Of a DNA stretch of 64,000 nt, positions 1-7,901 are shown one piece after another; positions within the stretch are counted from its first letter, which is position 1, and each line of letters starts with the position of its first letter. A program made the translations under genes and the position numbers. Under the pieces are notes generated by a model. The model searched no databases, was not told the origin of the DNA, and was given only the letters and a program-made list of their open reading frames with translations. Source of the stretch: Aquincola tertiaricarbonis. Its GTDB lineage: Bacteria; Pseudomonadota; Gammaproteobacteria; Burkholderiales; Burkholderiaceae_C. The stretch covers positions 248,001-312,000 of the forward strand of contig NZ_JZUE01000004.1 of assembly GCF_000969605.1 (NCBI RefSeq). Direction: 5' to 3'.

Positions 1-2
1 AG

Positions 3-152
3 GCCCTGGCCTCGCCCGAGGTGAAGGAGCGCTTTGCCAAGCTGGGCGCCGACCCGTGGACGATGCAGCCCGAGCAGTTCGACCAGTACATCAAGGACGA
101 GATCGCGGCCAATGCCAAGCTCGTCAAGGCCGCCGGCCTGTCCCCGCAATAA
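3..152 (+). CDS. C-terminal end of a Bug/TctC-family solute receptor (partial)
   Basis: Only the last 49 codons are in the window; the gene starts upstream. The readable tail (ALASPEVKERFAKLGADPW, then a charged helix ending AAGLSPQ) has the form typical of Bug/TctC periplasmic receptors, which end with a short helical segment following a 'GADP' turn. These proteins bind carboxylates and other small acids in the periplasm. The stop codon lies 21 bases before the Gfo/Idh/MocA gene on the same strand, so it is probably the receptor gene of that catabolic operon. The family call rests on the tail alone. Confidence 0.6.
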   Translation, partial: ALASPEVKERFAKLGADPWTMQPEQFDQYIKDEIAANAKLVKAAGLSPQ

Positions 153-173
153 CGCAACCCGGAGTACTCGAAG

Positions 174-1337
174 ATGGCCACTCAACGGCTCGGCATCGTG
201 ATGCATGGCGTCACCGGCCGCATGGGCATGAACCAGCACCTGATCCGCTCCATCGTGGCGATCCGCGCGCAAGGCGGCGTCACCCTGGCCAACGGCGACA
301 AGGTGATGCCCGACCCCATCCTGATCGGCCGCAATGCCGAGAAGATCGAGGCGCTGGCACGGGCCCATGGCATCAACCGCTTCGGCACCAACCTGGAGGC
401 GGCGCTGGCCGACAAGGCCGACAGCGTGTTCTTCGACGCCGGCACCACGCAGATGCGGCCGCAGCTGCTGGCGCAGGCGCTGCGCGCCGGCAAGCATGTG
501 TACTGCGAGAAGCCCATCGCCACCACGCTGGCCGAGGCGCTGGAGATCGCCCAGGTGGCGCAGGCCTCGGGCCTGAAGCACGGCGCGGTGCAGGACAAGC
601 TGTTCCTGCCCGGCCTGCGCAAGCTGGACATGCTGCGCCGCGCCGGCTTCTTCGGCCGCATGCTCAGCGTGCGGCTGGAGTTCGGCTACTGGGTCTTCGA
701 GGGCGACCTGCAGCCGATCCAGCGCCCGAGCTGGAATTACCGCAAGGAAGACGGCGGCGGCATGATCCTCGACATGATGTGCCACTGGCGCTACGTGCTG
801 GACAACCTGTTCGGCCAGGTCAAGAGCATCTCCTGCATCGGCGCCACCCACATCCCCACCCGCTGGGACGAAGCCGGCCAGCCGTACAAGGCCACCGCCG
901 ACGACGCCGCCTATGCCACCGCAGAGCTGGTGGGCCACAACGGCGAGCCGGTGATCGCGCAGCTCAACATGAGCTGGGCCACCCGGGTGCGGCGCGATGA
1001 CCTGGTGACCTTCCATGTCGATGGCACCGACGGCTCGGCCGTGGCCGGCCTGAGCGACTGCCGCGCGCAATCCCGCGTGACCACGCCGCGGCCGGTGTGG
1101 AACCCCGACGTCAAGCAGACCATGCCCTTCTTCGACCAGTGGCAGGAGGTGCCCGACACCCAGGCCTACGACAACGGCTTCAAGATCCAGTGGGAGCACT
1201 TCATCCGCCACGTGGTGGAGGACGCGCCCTACCAGTGGACGCTGCCCGAAGGCGCCAAGGGCGTGCAGCTGGTGGAGGCCGCCACCAGGAGCTGGAAGGA
1301 ACGCCGCTGGATCGACGTGCCGGCGCTGCAGGTGTAG
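174..1337 (+). CDS. Gfo/Idh/MocA family NAD(P)-dependent oxidoreductase
   Basis: A 387-residue cytoplasmic dehydrogenase, a usual length for Gfo/Idh/MocA enzymes, which oxidise a hydroxyl of a sugar, inositol or sugar acid. Residues 7-18 (GIVMHGVTGRMG) form the Rossmann nucleotide-binding loop. The EKP triplet at 112-114, with its Lys, is the family's conserved catalytic and cofactor element after the Rossmann fold. The ATG follows a GGAG Shine-Dalgarno sequence. The gene is followed at once by the DUF993 gene and the isomerase gene, so the three probably act in one catabolic route. The substrate cannot be read from the sequence. Confidence 0.88.
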   Translation: MATQRLGIVMHGVTGRMGMNQHLIRSIVAIRAQGGVTLANGDKVMPDPILIGRNAEKIEALARAHGINRFGTNLEAALADKADSVFFDAGTTQMRPQLLAQALRAGKHVYCEKPIATTLAEALEIAQVAQASGLKHGAVQDKLFLPGLRKLDMLRRAGFFGRMLSVRLEFGYWVFEGDLQPIQRPSWNYRKEDGGGMILDMMCHWRYVLDNLFGQVKSISCIGATHIPTRWDEAGQPYKATADDAAYATAELVGHNGEPVIAQLNMSWATRVRRDDLVTFHVDGTDGSAVAGLSDCRAQSRVTTPRPVWNPDVKQTMPFFDQWQEVPDTQAYDNGFKIQWEHFIRHVVEDAPYQWTLPEGAKGVQLVEAATRSWKERRWIDVPALQV

Positions 1338-1346
1338 GTGGGCGGC

Positions 1347-2567
1347 ATGGCCATCACGCTCTCCCTGCCCACCGCCGACGGCCTGCTGCGGCCCTACACG
1401 CTGCAGGCCGCGGCCCCGCTCGCCGCCGCGCGCGGCGCAGGCCGCCTGCCCTTCAACCGCATCGCCTACTCGGCCGCGCATGTGGTGGCCGATCCGCTGG
1501 CCGCCGTCGACCCGTGGCTGCAATGCGCCATCGACTGGGACACCACCATCGCCTACCGCCAGCGGCTGTGGAGCCTGGGCCTGGGCGTGGCCGAGGCGAT
1601 GGACACCGCCCAGCGTGGCATGGGCCTGGACTGGCCCACCTCGCTGGAGCTGATCCGCCGCAGCCTGGATGCGGCACGCGACCATCCGGGGGCGCTGGTG
1701 GCCAGCGGCTGCGGCACCGACCACCTGGCGCTGGACGCGGTGCGCAGCGTGGACGACGTGATCCGCGCCTACGAGGAACAGATGGAGGCCATCGAGGCCC
1801 TGGGCGGCCGGCTGATCGTGATGGCCAGCCGCGCGCTGGCCCGGGTGGCCAGCGGCCCGGCCGACTATGAGCGGGTGTACGGCCGCATCCTGCGCCAGGC
1901 GCGGCAGCCGGTCATCCTGCACTGGCTGGGCGAGATGTTCGACCCCGCGCTGGCCGGCTACTGGGGCGGCGGCAGCGACGTGCAGGCCGCGATGGACACG
2001 GCGCTGGGCATCATCGAGGCGCATGCCGACAAGGTGGACGGCATCAAGATCAGCCTGCTGGACAAGGACAAGGAAATCGCGATGCGCCGCCGCCTGCCCG
2101 CCACCGGCGGGGCCGATGGGCAAGGCGTGCGCATGTACACCGGCGACGACTTCAACTATGCGGAGCTGATCGCCGGCGACGGCCACGGGCCGGCCAAGGT
2201 GCATGGGCAGAGCGATGCGCTGCTGGGCATCTTCGACGCCATCGCGCCGGCGGCCAGCGCGGCGCTGAGTGCGCTGGCCGCGGGCGACGAAGCGCGCTTC
2301 CACGAGATCCTGACGCCCACGGTGCCGCTGTCGCGCCACATCTTCGCGGCGCCCACGCGCTTCTACAAGACCGGCGTGGTGTTCATGGCCTGGCTCAACG
2401 GCCACCAGCAGCACTTCACGATGGTGGGCGGGCAGCAGAGCACCCGGTCAATGGTGCACCTGGCCGAGCTGTTCCGCCTGGCCGATGCGGCGCGGCTGCT
2501 GGACGACCCGGCGCTGGCCGCGCAACGGATGCGCACGCTGCTGGCGCTGCATGGGGTGGACGCTTGA
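1347..2567 (+). CDS. DUF993 family protein (dihydrodipicolinate-synthase-like aldolase)
   Basis: A protein of about 406 residues of the DUF993 family, usually annotated as dihydrodipicolinate synthase-like TIM-barrel protein. Recognisable stretches are HWLGEMFDPAL in the middle and KISLLDKDKE, whose Lys could be a Schiff-base residue by analogy with class I aldolases; that assignment is inference. An in-frame GTG at 1338 directly follows the previous stop. The ATG at 1347 is preferred because the protein then starts MAITLSLP without a Gly-rich lead. It is co-transcribed with the Gfo/Idh/MocA dehydrogenase (9 bases upstream) and the isomerase (2 bases downstream), which fits an oxidise-isomerise-cleave pathway for a sugar-like compound. 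Confidence 0.8.
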   Translation: MAITLSLPTADGLLRPYTLQAAAPLAAARGAGRLPFNRIAYSAAHVVADPLAAVDPWLQCAIDWDTTIAYRQRLWSLGLGVAEAMDTAQRGMGLDWPTSLELIRRSLDAARDHPGALVASGCGTDHLALDAVRSVDDVIRAYEEQMEAIEALGGRLIVMASRALARVASGPADYERVYGRILRQARQPVILHWLGEMFDPALAGYWGGGSDVQAAMDTALGIIEAHADKVDGIKISLLDKDKEIAMRRRLPATGGADGQGVRMYTGDDFNYAELIAGDGHGPAKVHGQSDALLGIFDAIAPAASAALSALAAGDEARFHEILTPTVPLSRHIFAAPTRFYKTGVVFMAWLNGHQQHFTMVGGQQSTRSMVHLAELFRLADAARLLDDPALAAQRMRTLLALHGVDA

Positions 2568-2569
2568 AC

Positions 2570-3448
2570 ATGAGCCGCGACTTCAGCGACAGCCACCAGT
2601 GGCTGTCGATCAACACCGCCACGGTGCGCAAGCAATGGCCGCTGGACCGCATCATCGACGAATGCGCGCGGCGCGAGATCCGCGCCATCAGCCCCTGGCG
2701 CGACCAGGTGGCCGCGGTGGGCCTGGAGGCCACCGCGCGGCAGCTGCGCGCGCACGGCATGCAGCTGTCGGGCTACTGCCGCGGCGGCTTCTACCCGGCC
2801 GCCGATGCCGCCGGCCTGCAGGCGGCGCTGGACGACAACCGCCGCGCGATCGACGAGGCCAGGACGCTGGGCGCGCCCTGCCTGGTGCTGGTGGTGGGCT
2901 CCCTTCCCGGCACAACCCCCGGCGCGCTGGCCGGCCAGCCTGTCTATACAAGCCTGGCACGCGCCCGCGCAGAGGTGCGCGACGGCATCGCCGCCAGCCT
3001 GGATTACGCCAGGCAGGTCGGCATGCCGCTGGCCATCGAGCCGCTGCACCCGATGCAGGCCGCCGAACGTGCCTGCATCAACACGCTGGAGCAGGCGCTG
3101 GACCTGTGCGACGAGCTCGACCCCGATCGCAGCGGCGCCCTGGGCGTGGCCCTGGACGCCTACCACGTGTGGTGGGACCCGAAGCTGCAGCAGCAGATCG
3201 AGCGCGCCGGCGCGCAGCGCCTGCTGGCCTACCACGTGTGCGACTGGCTGGTGCCCACGCGCGACCTGCTGAACGACCGCGGCATGATGGGCGACGGCGT
3301 GATCGAGCTGAAGGCCCTGCGCGCGGCCGTGGAGGCCGCCGGCTACCGCGGCTTTGCCGAGGTGGAGATCTTCTCCGAGCACTGGTGGCAGCAGCCCGGC
3401 GAACGGGTGCTGGACACCTGCATCGAACGCCACCGCAGCGCCGTGTGA
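2570..3448 (+). CDS. Sugar phosphate isomerase/epimerase (xylose-isomerase-like TIM barrel)
   Basis: A 292-residue protein with the features of the AP-endonuclease-2/xylose-isomerase-like TIM barrel. Acidic and His residues on successive strands can form the divalent-metal site: Glu in AIEPLHP, Asp and His in ALDAYHVWWD, His in AYHVCDW and Glu in AEVEIFSEHWW. Members isomerise or epimerise keto-sugars such as inosose. The ATG at 2570 is preferred to the TTG at 2564, which overlaps the preceding stop. This is the last gene of the three-gene catabolic operon; a long stem-loop follows in the gap before the permease. Confidence 0.85.
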   Translation: MSRDFSDSHQWLSINTATVRKQWPLDRIIDECARREIRAISPWRDQVAAVGLEATARQLRAHGMQLSGYCRGGFYPAADAAGLQAALDDNRRAIDEARTLGAPCLVLVVGSLPGTTPGALAGQPVYTSLARARAEVRDGIAASLDYARQVGMPLAIEPLHPMQAAERACINTLEQALDLCDELDPDRSGALGVALDAYHVWWDPKLQQQIERAGAQRLLAYHVCDWLVPTRDLLNDRGMMGDGVIELKALRAAVEAAGYRGFAEVEIFSEHWWQQPGERVLDTCIERHRSAV

Positions 3449-3465
3449 CCGCGGTCCGGGCGCCG

Positions 3466-3506
3466 TGTGCGCGCCGCAGGCACGCCAAGTGCCGCAGGCG
3501 CGCACA
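3466..3506 (+). repeat. Long two-part stem-loop between isomerase and permease genes
   Basis: TGTGCGCGCC (3466-3475) pairs perfectly with GGCGCGCACA (3497-3506). Inside lie a symmetric GCA/GCA internal loop, a second stem GGCAC/GTGCC and a GCCAA loop. No T tract follows, so it is not a classic intrinsic terminator. It ends 15 bases before the permease ATG and next to its GAGAGGAG ribosome-binding site. It could mark the 3' end of the upstream transcript or influence permease translation. Confidence 0.6.
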
Positions 3507-3521
3507 ACGAGAGGAGCGACG

Positions 3522-4907
3522 ATGACGCAGCAGACGGCCGATTCCCTGGCAGGCCCGCAGGCCAACCCCACCGCCGAGCCCAGCCTGCACCGGGTGATGG
3601 GCCCCTGGCTGCTGCTGCTGTTCATCGTCGGCGACATCCTGGGCACCGGCATCTATGCGCTCACCGGCCAGGTGGCCAAGCAGGTGGGCGGCGTGGTGTG
3701 GCTGCCGTTCCTGGTGGCCTTCGTCGTGGCGGTGATCACCGCCTTCAGCTACCTGGAGCTGGTGACCAAGTACCCCAAGGCCGCCGGCGCGGCGCTGTAT
3801 GCGCACAAGGCCTTTGGCATCCACTTCATCACCTTCATCGTGGCCTTCGCGGTGATGTGCTCGGGCATCACCTCGGCCTCCACCGCCTCGCGCGCCTTCG
3901 CGGCCAACCTGTCGCAGGCCTTCGGGCTGGGATTCGAAGGCGGCTTTGCCATCACCGCGGTGGGCCTGGGCTTCATGGCGCTGGTGGCGGCGGTCAACTT
4001 CCGCGGCGTGGGCGAAAGCGTGAAGGTGAACGTGCTGCTCACCTGCGTGGAGCTGTCCGGCCTGCTGCTCATCATCGGCATCGGCCTGTGGGCCATCACC
4101 CAGGGCAATGGCGACGTGTCGCGCATCACCCAGTTCAAGCCGGCGGTGGACGGCGGCATGTTCTGGTCCGTCATCGCGGCCACGACGCTGGCCTTCTTCG
4201 CCATGGTGGGGTTCGAGGACTCGGTGAACATGGCCGAGGAATGCAAGGACCCGGTGCGCCACTTCCCGAAGGTGCTGCTGGGCGGGCTGGTCATCACCGG
4301 CATCATCTACGTGCTGGTGTCGGTCTCGGCCATCACGCTGGTGTCGCCGGAAAAGCTGGGCGAGGGCGAGACGCCGCTGCTGCAGGTGGTGCAGGCCGGC
4401 GCACCCTCCTTCCCGCTGGGCATCTTCGGCGTGATCACCATGTTCGCGGTGGCCAACAGCGCCCTGATCAACATGCTGATGGCCAGCCGCCTGGTGTACG
4501 GCATGGCGCGCGAGCAGGTGCTGCCCGCCGCCCTGGGCCAGGTGCATGCCACGCGCCGCACGCCCTACGTGGCCATCGGCTTCACCACGCTGCTGGCCTT
4601 CGGGCTCATCCTCTTCGTGGGCGAGGTGCCGGCCCTGGGCGGCACCACCGCGCTGCTGCTGCTGTGCGTGTTCACCGTGGTCAACGTGTCGGTGCTGGTG
4701 CTGCGCAAGGACAAGGTCAACCACAAGCATTTCAAGACACCGACGCTGCTGCCGGTGCTGGGGGCGCTGTCCTGCGCCTTCCTGGTGGGGCCGTGGACCG
4801 GCCGCGCCACGGTGCAGTACGAGATCGCCGGCATCCTGCTGGGCGTGGGCGTGCTGCTGTGGCTGCTGACGGTGCGGCTGAACCGCAGCGCCGCCCTCAA
4901 AAGGTAA
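3522..4907 (+). CDS. APC family amino acid/amine permease
   Basis: A 461-residue integral inner-membrane protein with about twelve hydrophobic segments. The first carries GDILGTGIYALTG, the unwound TM1 substrate-binding motif of amino acid-polyamine-organocation transporters. Further family features are the helix GFEDSVNMAEECKDP near TM6 and the conserved loop ASRLVYGMAREQVLP. It probably imports an amino acid or amine by proton or cation coupling. The ATG is preceded by GAGAGGAG at good spacing; longer in-frame upstream reading overlaps the isomerase gene and is unlikely. The specific substrate is unknown. Confidence 0.9.
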   Translation: MTQQTADSLAGPQANPTAEPSLHRVMGPWLLLLFIVGDILGTGIYALTGQVAKQVGGVVWLPFLVAFVVAVITAFSYLELVTKYPKAAGAALYAHKAFGIHFITFIVAFAVMCSGITSASTASRAFAANLSQAFGLGFEGGFAITAVGLGFMALVAAVNFRGVGESVKVNVLLTCVELSGLLLIIGIGLWAITQGNGDVSRITQFKPAVDGGMFWSVIAATTLAFFAMVGFEDSVNMAEECKDPVRHFPKVLLGGLVITGIIYVLVSVSAITLVSPEKLGEGETPLLQVVQAGAPSFPLGIFGVITMFAVANSALINMLMASRLVYGMAREQVLPAALGQVHATRRTPYVAIGFTTLLAFGLILFVGEVPALGGTTALLLLCVFTVVNVSVLVLRKDKVNHKHFKTPTLLPVLGALSCAFLVGPWTGRATVQYEIAGILLGVGVLLWLLTVRLNRSAALKR

Positions 4908-4962
4908 CAAGGGCTCATGCGGGGCGGCGGCCGGTCGATAAGCCTGCGGTCGTCCTCCTCGC

Positions 4963-4983
4963 GCGGCCGGGTCAGCCGGCCGC
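4963..4983 (+). repeat. Strong stem-loop just upstream of the GGDEF gene start
   Basis: GCGGCCGG (4963-4970) pairs with CCGGCCGC (4976-4983) around a GTCAG loop. It ends 6 bases before the ATG of the diguanylate cyclase gene, where a ribosome-binding site would be expected and none is visible. It may terminate the permease transcript (no T tract) or limit translation of the following gene. Confidence 0.45.
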
Positions 4984-4989
4984 CAGCCC

Positions 4990-6702
4990 ATGTTCAGAAG
5001 TTTTCGTCTCCGCCTTGCCGTGCTGATGGCCCTGCTGCTGCTCGGCAGCATGGGCAGCCTGTCCTGGATGGTGGGTGCCAGCATGTCGCGGCAGCTGGCT
5101 GCCGAGCAGGGCCGGGCGCTGCACAACCTGGGGCGCGGCATCGCCAGCCTGATGGGCCAGGGCCTGGACGAGCGGCTGGACGAGATCGCCCGCCTGGCCG
5201 AAGGCGACCTGTATCCGTATGCCGCCGGCCCGCGCACGATCGACGACCGCAGCCTGGACCGCATCGCCGCCAACCGCGCCCACTACAGCTGGATCGGCAT
5301 GGCCCGCACCGACGGCCAGGTGCTGGCCGCCACCCGCCACATGCTGGTGGGCCAGAGCGTGGCCGAGCGGCCGTGGTTCCGCCACGGCCTGCAGGCGCCC
5401 TACACCGGTGACGTGCACAAGGCCAAGCTGCTGGCCGCCATGCTGCCGCCGGCGGCCGATGGCGCGCCGCCGCGCTTCATCGACTTCGCCGCGCCGCTGA
5501 CCGACGGCAACGGCCGCGTGGTGGCGGTCATCGGCGCCCATGTGAACTGGGACTGGGGCCGCGAGATCATCGCCCTGCTGCGCAGCAACGACGCACGCCA
5601 GCACGGCGTGCGGGTGTACATCGTCGACGCCACCGGCAATGCCATCCTGCTGCCGCTGGATGCGCCGTCCGACGACACCGTGCCGCAGCTGGACCGGGCG
5701 GCCCATGCGCCGGCGCTGCTGGAATGGCCTGACGGCACCGACTACCTGACCGCCGTCACCCCGGTGGAAGCCAATGCCGGGCCCAACCGGCTGGGCTGGA
5801 AGGTGGTGGTGCGCCAGCCCGCCAGCGAGGCGCTGCGCCCGGCCTATGCGGCGCAGCGGGTGGTGTGGTGGTCGGGGCTGGGCCTGTCGCTGCTGGCCGC
5901 GGTGCTGGCCTGGTGGATGGCCGGCAACCTGAGCCGGCCGCTCACCGCGCTGCATGCGGCCGCGCGCCGCATCGGCGCGGGCGAGACCGACGTGCAGCTG
6001 CCGGCGCCCAGCGGCGCCAGCGAGGTGCGCAGCCTGAATGCCGCGCTCACCACCATGATGGCCACGCTGGCCACGCGCGAACGCTCGCTGCGCACGGCCA
6101 ACGAGACGCTGGAAGCCCGCGTGGCCGAGCGCACCCAGGCGCTGGCCGACGCCAATGCCGAGCTGACGCTGCTGGCCCGGCGCGACGCCCTCACCGGCCT
6201 GCCCAACCGCCGCGCCGCCGACGAGCGGCTGCAGTCCGAGGTGGCGCGCCACCGCCGCAGCCAGCTGCCGCTGGCGCTGCTGGTGCTGGACATCGACCAC
6301 TTCAAGCGGGTGAACGACCAGCACGGCCATGCGGTGGGCGACACCGTGCTGGCCGAGGTGGCGCAGGTGCTGCAGCGCACCCTGCGCACCACCGACTTCG
6401 TGGCCCGCACCGGCGGCGAGGAATTCATCGTGCTGCTGCCCGATACCGATGCCGCCGGCGGCCTGCTGGCCGCGGAGAAGCTGCGCGCCGCGGTGCAGGC
6501 CCATCCCATCGCCGCGGTGGGCACGGTGACGGTGAGCGTGGGCCTGGCGACCCGGGCCGAGGCCTTCCGCGACGCGGCCGCCGCCACCCATGCCGCCGAC
6601 GTGGCGCTGTACTCGGCCAAGCGCAGCGGCCGCAACCGCGTGGTGCGCTTCGACGAGGCGGCCCAGATCAGCGACAGCCTGCTCGACGCCCTGGGCACCT
6701 GA
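4990..6702 (+). CDS. Membrane-bound diguanylate cyclase with periplasmic dCACHE-like sensor and HAMP
   Basis: A 570-residue sensor enzyme that should make cyclic di-GMP from two GTP. An N-terminal TM helix (about 8-28) is followed by a periplasmic region to about 290 with dCACHE-like features (SWIGMARTDGQVLAAT, RPWFRHGLQ), a second TM helix (about 300-320), HAMP, a coiled coil (RTANETLEARVAERTQ) and a GGDEF domain. The active-site motif is GGEEF at 475-479. RTTD five residues before it fits the inhibitory RxxD I-site, so product feedback is expected. The family's DALTGLPNRR and DIDHFKRVND motifs are present. The signal sensed is unknown. It lies upstream of the ACP/glutamate mutase cluster on the same strand, with a 174-base gap. 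Confidence 0.92.
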   Translation: MFRSFRLRLAVLMALLLLGSMGSLSWMVGASMSRQLAAEQGRALHNLGRGIASLMGQGLDERLDEIARLAEGDLYPYAAGPRTIDDRSLDRIAANRAHYSWIGMARTDGQVLAATRHMLVGQSVAERPWFRHGLQAPYTGDVHKAKLLAAMLPPAADGAPPRFIDFAAPLTDGNGRVVAVIGAHVNWDWGREIIALLRSNDARQHGVRVYIVDATGNAILLPLDAPSDDTVPQLDRAAHAPALLEWPDGTDYLTAVTPVEANAGPNRLGWKVVVRQPASEALRPAYAAQRVVWWSGLGLSLLAAVLAWWMAGNLSRPLTALHAAARRIGAGETDVQLPAPSGASEVRSLNAALTTMMATLATRERSLRTANETLEARVAERTQALADANAELTLLARRDALTGLPNRRAADERLQSEVARHRRSQLPLALLVLDIDHFKRVNDQHGHAVGDTVLAEVAQVLQRTLRTTDFVARTGGEEFIVLLPDTDAAGGLLAAEKLRAAVQAHPIAAVGTVTVSVGLATRAEAFRDAAAATHAADVALYSAKRSGRNRVVRFDEAAQISDSLLDALGT

Positions 6703-6876
6703 TGCGGCGGGTACCGGGTCTTCACCCCTAAGTTCGCAGCTTGCGTTGCGCTATTCTTGCCTGCACAAAGACATGGGCAGCCAGGCAGGGAGTACGCAAG
6801 TGGCAGTCGAAGTACCGCACCCATTCCACCGGCCCCGCGCCGTCCGCACCGCCACCCCATCTGCACGCGCACCGGC

Positions 6877-7659
6877 GTGAGCGGCGCAGGCGCACCGCCC
6901 TCGTCGTTGTGGGGGCGGCTGGCATCCCCCTTCCGTGAATTCGGCGGGCTGGCCGGCAGCCTCTACCTCATCGACCGCCTGCTGCGCAGCCTGTCGCCCC
7001 GGCTGGGGCTGTATGTGTACGAGCTGATGGTGCAGCCCATCACCGGCCGGGCGCTGCTGGGCCCCAAGCTCGTGCGCGACCTGCAGTTCGACGAGATCGG
7101 CCCCGGCCACCCGGCGCTGGCGCTGATGCCGGCGCGCGAGGACATCAAGGCCGCACGCTTCGCCCAGGGTGCCCGCTGCCTGGGCGTGTGGCGCCGTGGC
7201 GAGCTGATCGGCTACCTGTGGTTCTGCGCCGCCCGCTACGAGGAGGACGAGGTGCGCTGCACCTACCACCTGCAGCCGGCAGCCGCCTCCATCTTCGACT
7301 TCGACCTCTACGTGATGCCGGCCCACCGCATGGGCATCGGCTTCATGGCGGTGTGGCACGGCGCCAACCAGTACCTGCATGCGCAGGGCATCCGCTACAC
7401 CTTCAGCCGCCTCACCCGCTTCAACCTGGCCTCCCGCAAGGCGCATGCGCACCTGGGCTGGAAGCGCGTGGGCCGTGCCGTGTTCCTGCATGCCGGACCG
7501 GTGGAGCTGATGGTGGCCACCGTGCGCCCGTGGCTGGCCGTGACCACCACCGGCCGCGTGCCGCTGCACCTCCAGCCGCAGGTGCTGCAGCAGGCCGCGC
7601 CCGCCAGCAGCGCCGTGCCCGCCCCGCCTTCCCTGAAACGCGAGCCGCCCCATGACTGA
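6877..7659 (+). CDS. GNAT-like N-acyltransferase at the head of an ACP/glutamate mutase cluster
   Basis: About 260 residues, cytoplasmic. The central part (FDFDLYVMPAHRMGIGFMAVW) resembles the acyl-CoA-binding core of GNAT-type acyltransferases: a beta strand, then a turn into a helix, with Arg and Gly near the pyrophosphate-binding position. The following helix with FSRLTRFNLASRKAHAHLGWKRVG matches the common 'neighbours in sequence' end of that fold. The start is uncertain: GTG at 6877 is chosen, while a TTG at 6757 and a TTG at 6907 are also in frame. The 3' end overlaps the acyl carrier protein gene by 8 bases, so translation is coupled. An acyl- or aminoacyl-transfer role using the neighbouring ACP is inferred, not seen. 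Confidence 0.6.
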   Translation: MSGAGAPPSSLWGRLASPFREFGGLAGSLYLIDRLLRSLSPRLGLYVYELMVQPITGRALLGPKLVRDLQFDEIGPGHPALALMPAREDIKAARFAQGARCLGVWRRGELIGYLWFCAARYEEDEVRCTYHLQPAAASIFDFDLYVMPAHRMGIGFMAVWHGANQYLHAQGIRYTFSRLTRFNLASRKAHAHLGWKRVGRAVFLHAGPVELMVATVRPWLAVTTTGRVPLHLQPQVLQQAAPASSAVPAPPSLKREPPHD

Positions 7660-7894
7660 CATCGACACCCTGATCGCCTGGATCCGCGAGGAAACCGGCT
7701 ACACCGGCCCCATCGACCCCGACGAGGACCTGCTGCAGGCCGGCGTGCTGGACAGCTTCAACATCGTCTCGCTGGCCATGCATGCGCAGGAACAGTTCGG
7801 CGTCGAGTTCGAGGGCGAGGACCTGGTGCGCGACAACCTGGCCCGCCTGTCCAGCCTGGTGGCGCTGATCAAGCGCCGTACCGCCACCGCCTGA
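7652..7894 (+). CDS. Stand-alone acyl carrier protein
   Basis: An acidic 80-residue helical protein with the phosphopantetheine attachment motif DSF; Ser35 lies after the LLQAGVLD turn, as expected for a carrier protein. The sequence differs from the housekeeping fatty-acid ACP (no DSLD), and it is encoded between an acyltransferase-like gene and an AMP-forming ligase. In secondary metabolism such free carrier proteins are loaded by a dedicated ligase, as with BtrI/BtrJ in butirosin and VinL/VinN in vicenistatin. That suggests an amino acid is carried on this protein. The start overlaps the previous gene; the ligase gene begins 7 bases after its stop. Confidence 0.9.
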   Translation: MTDIDTLIAWIREETGYTGPIDPDEDLLQAGVLDSFNIVSLAMHAQEQFGVEFEGEDLVRDNLARLSSLVALIKRRTATA

Positions 7895-7901
7895 ATTCGC
7901 C

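Noticed and set aside
3078-5273. Very long open frame on the minus strand (over 700 codons) opposite the isomerase, permease and GGDEF genes
   Set aside because: Its translation is Arg/His/Gln/Gly-rich low-complexity sequence without any domain; it is an antisense shadow caused by high GC third-codon bias. Many similar shadows across the window were left out for the same reason.
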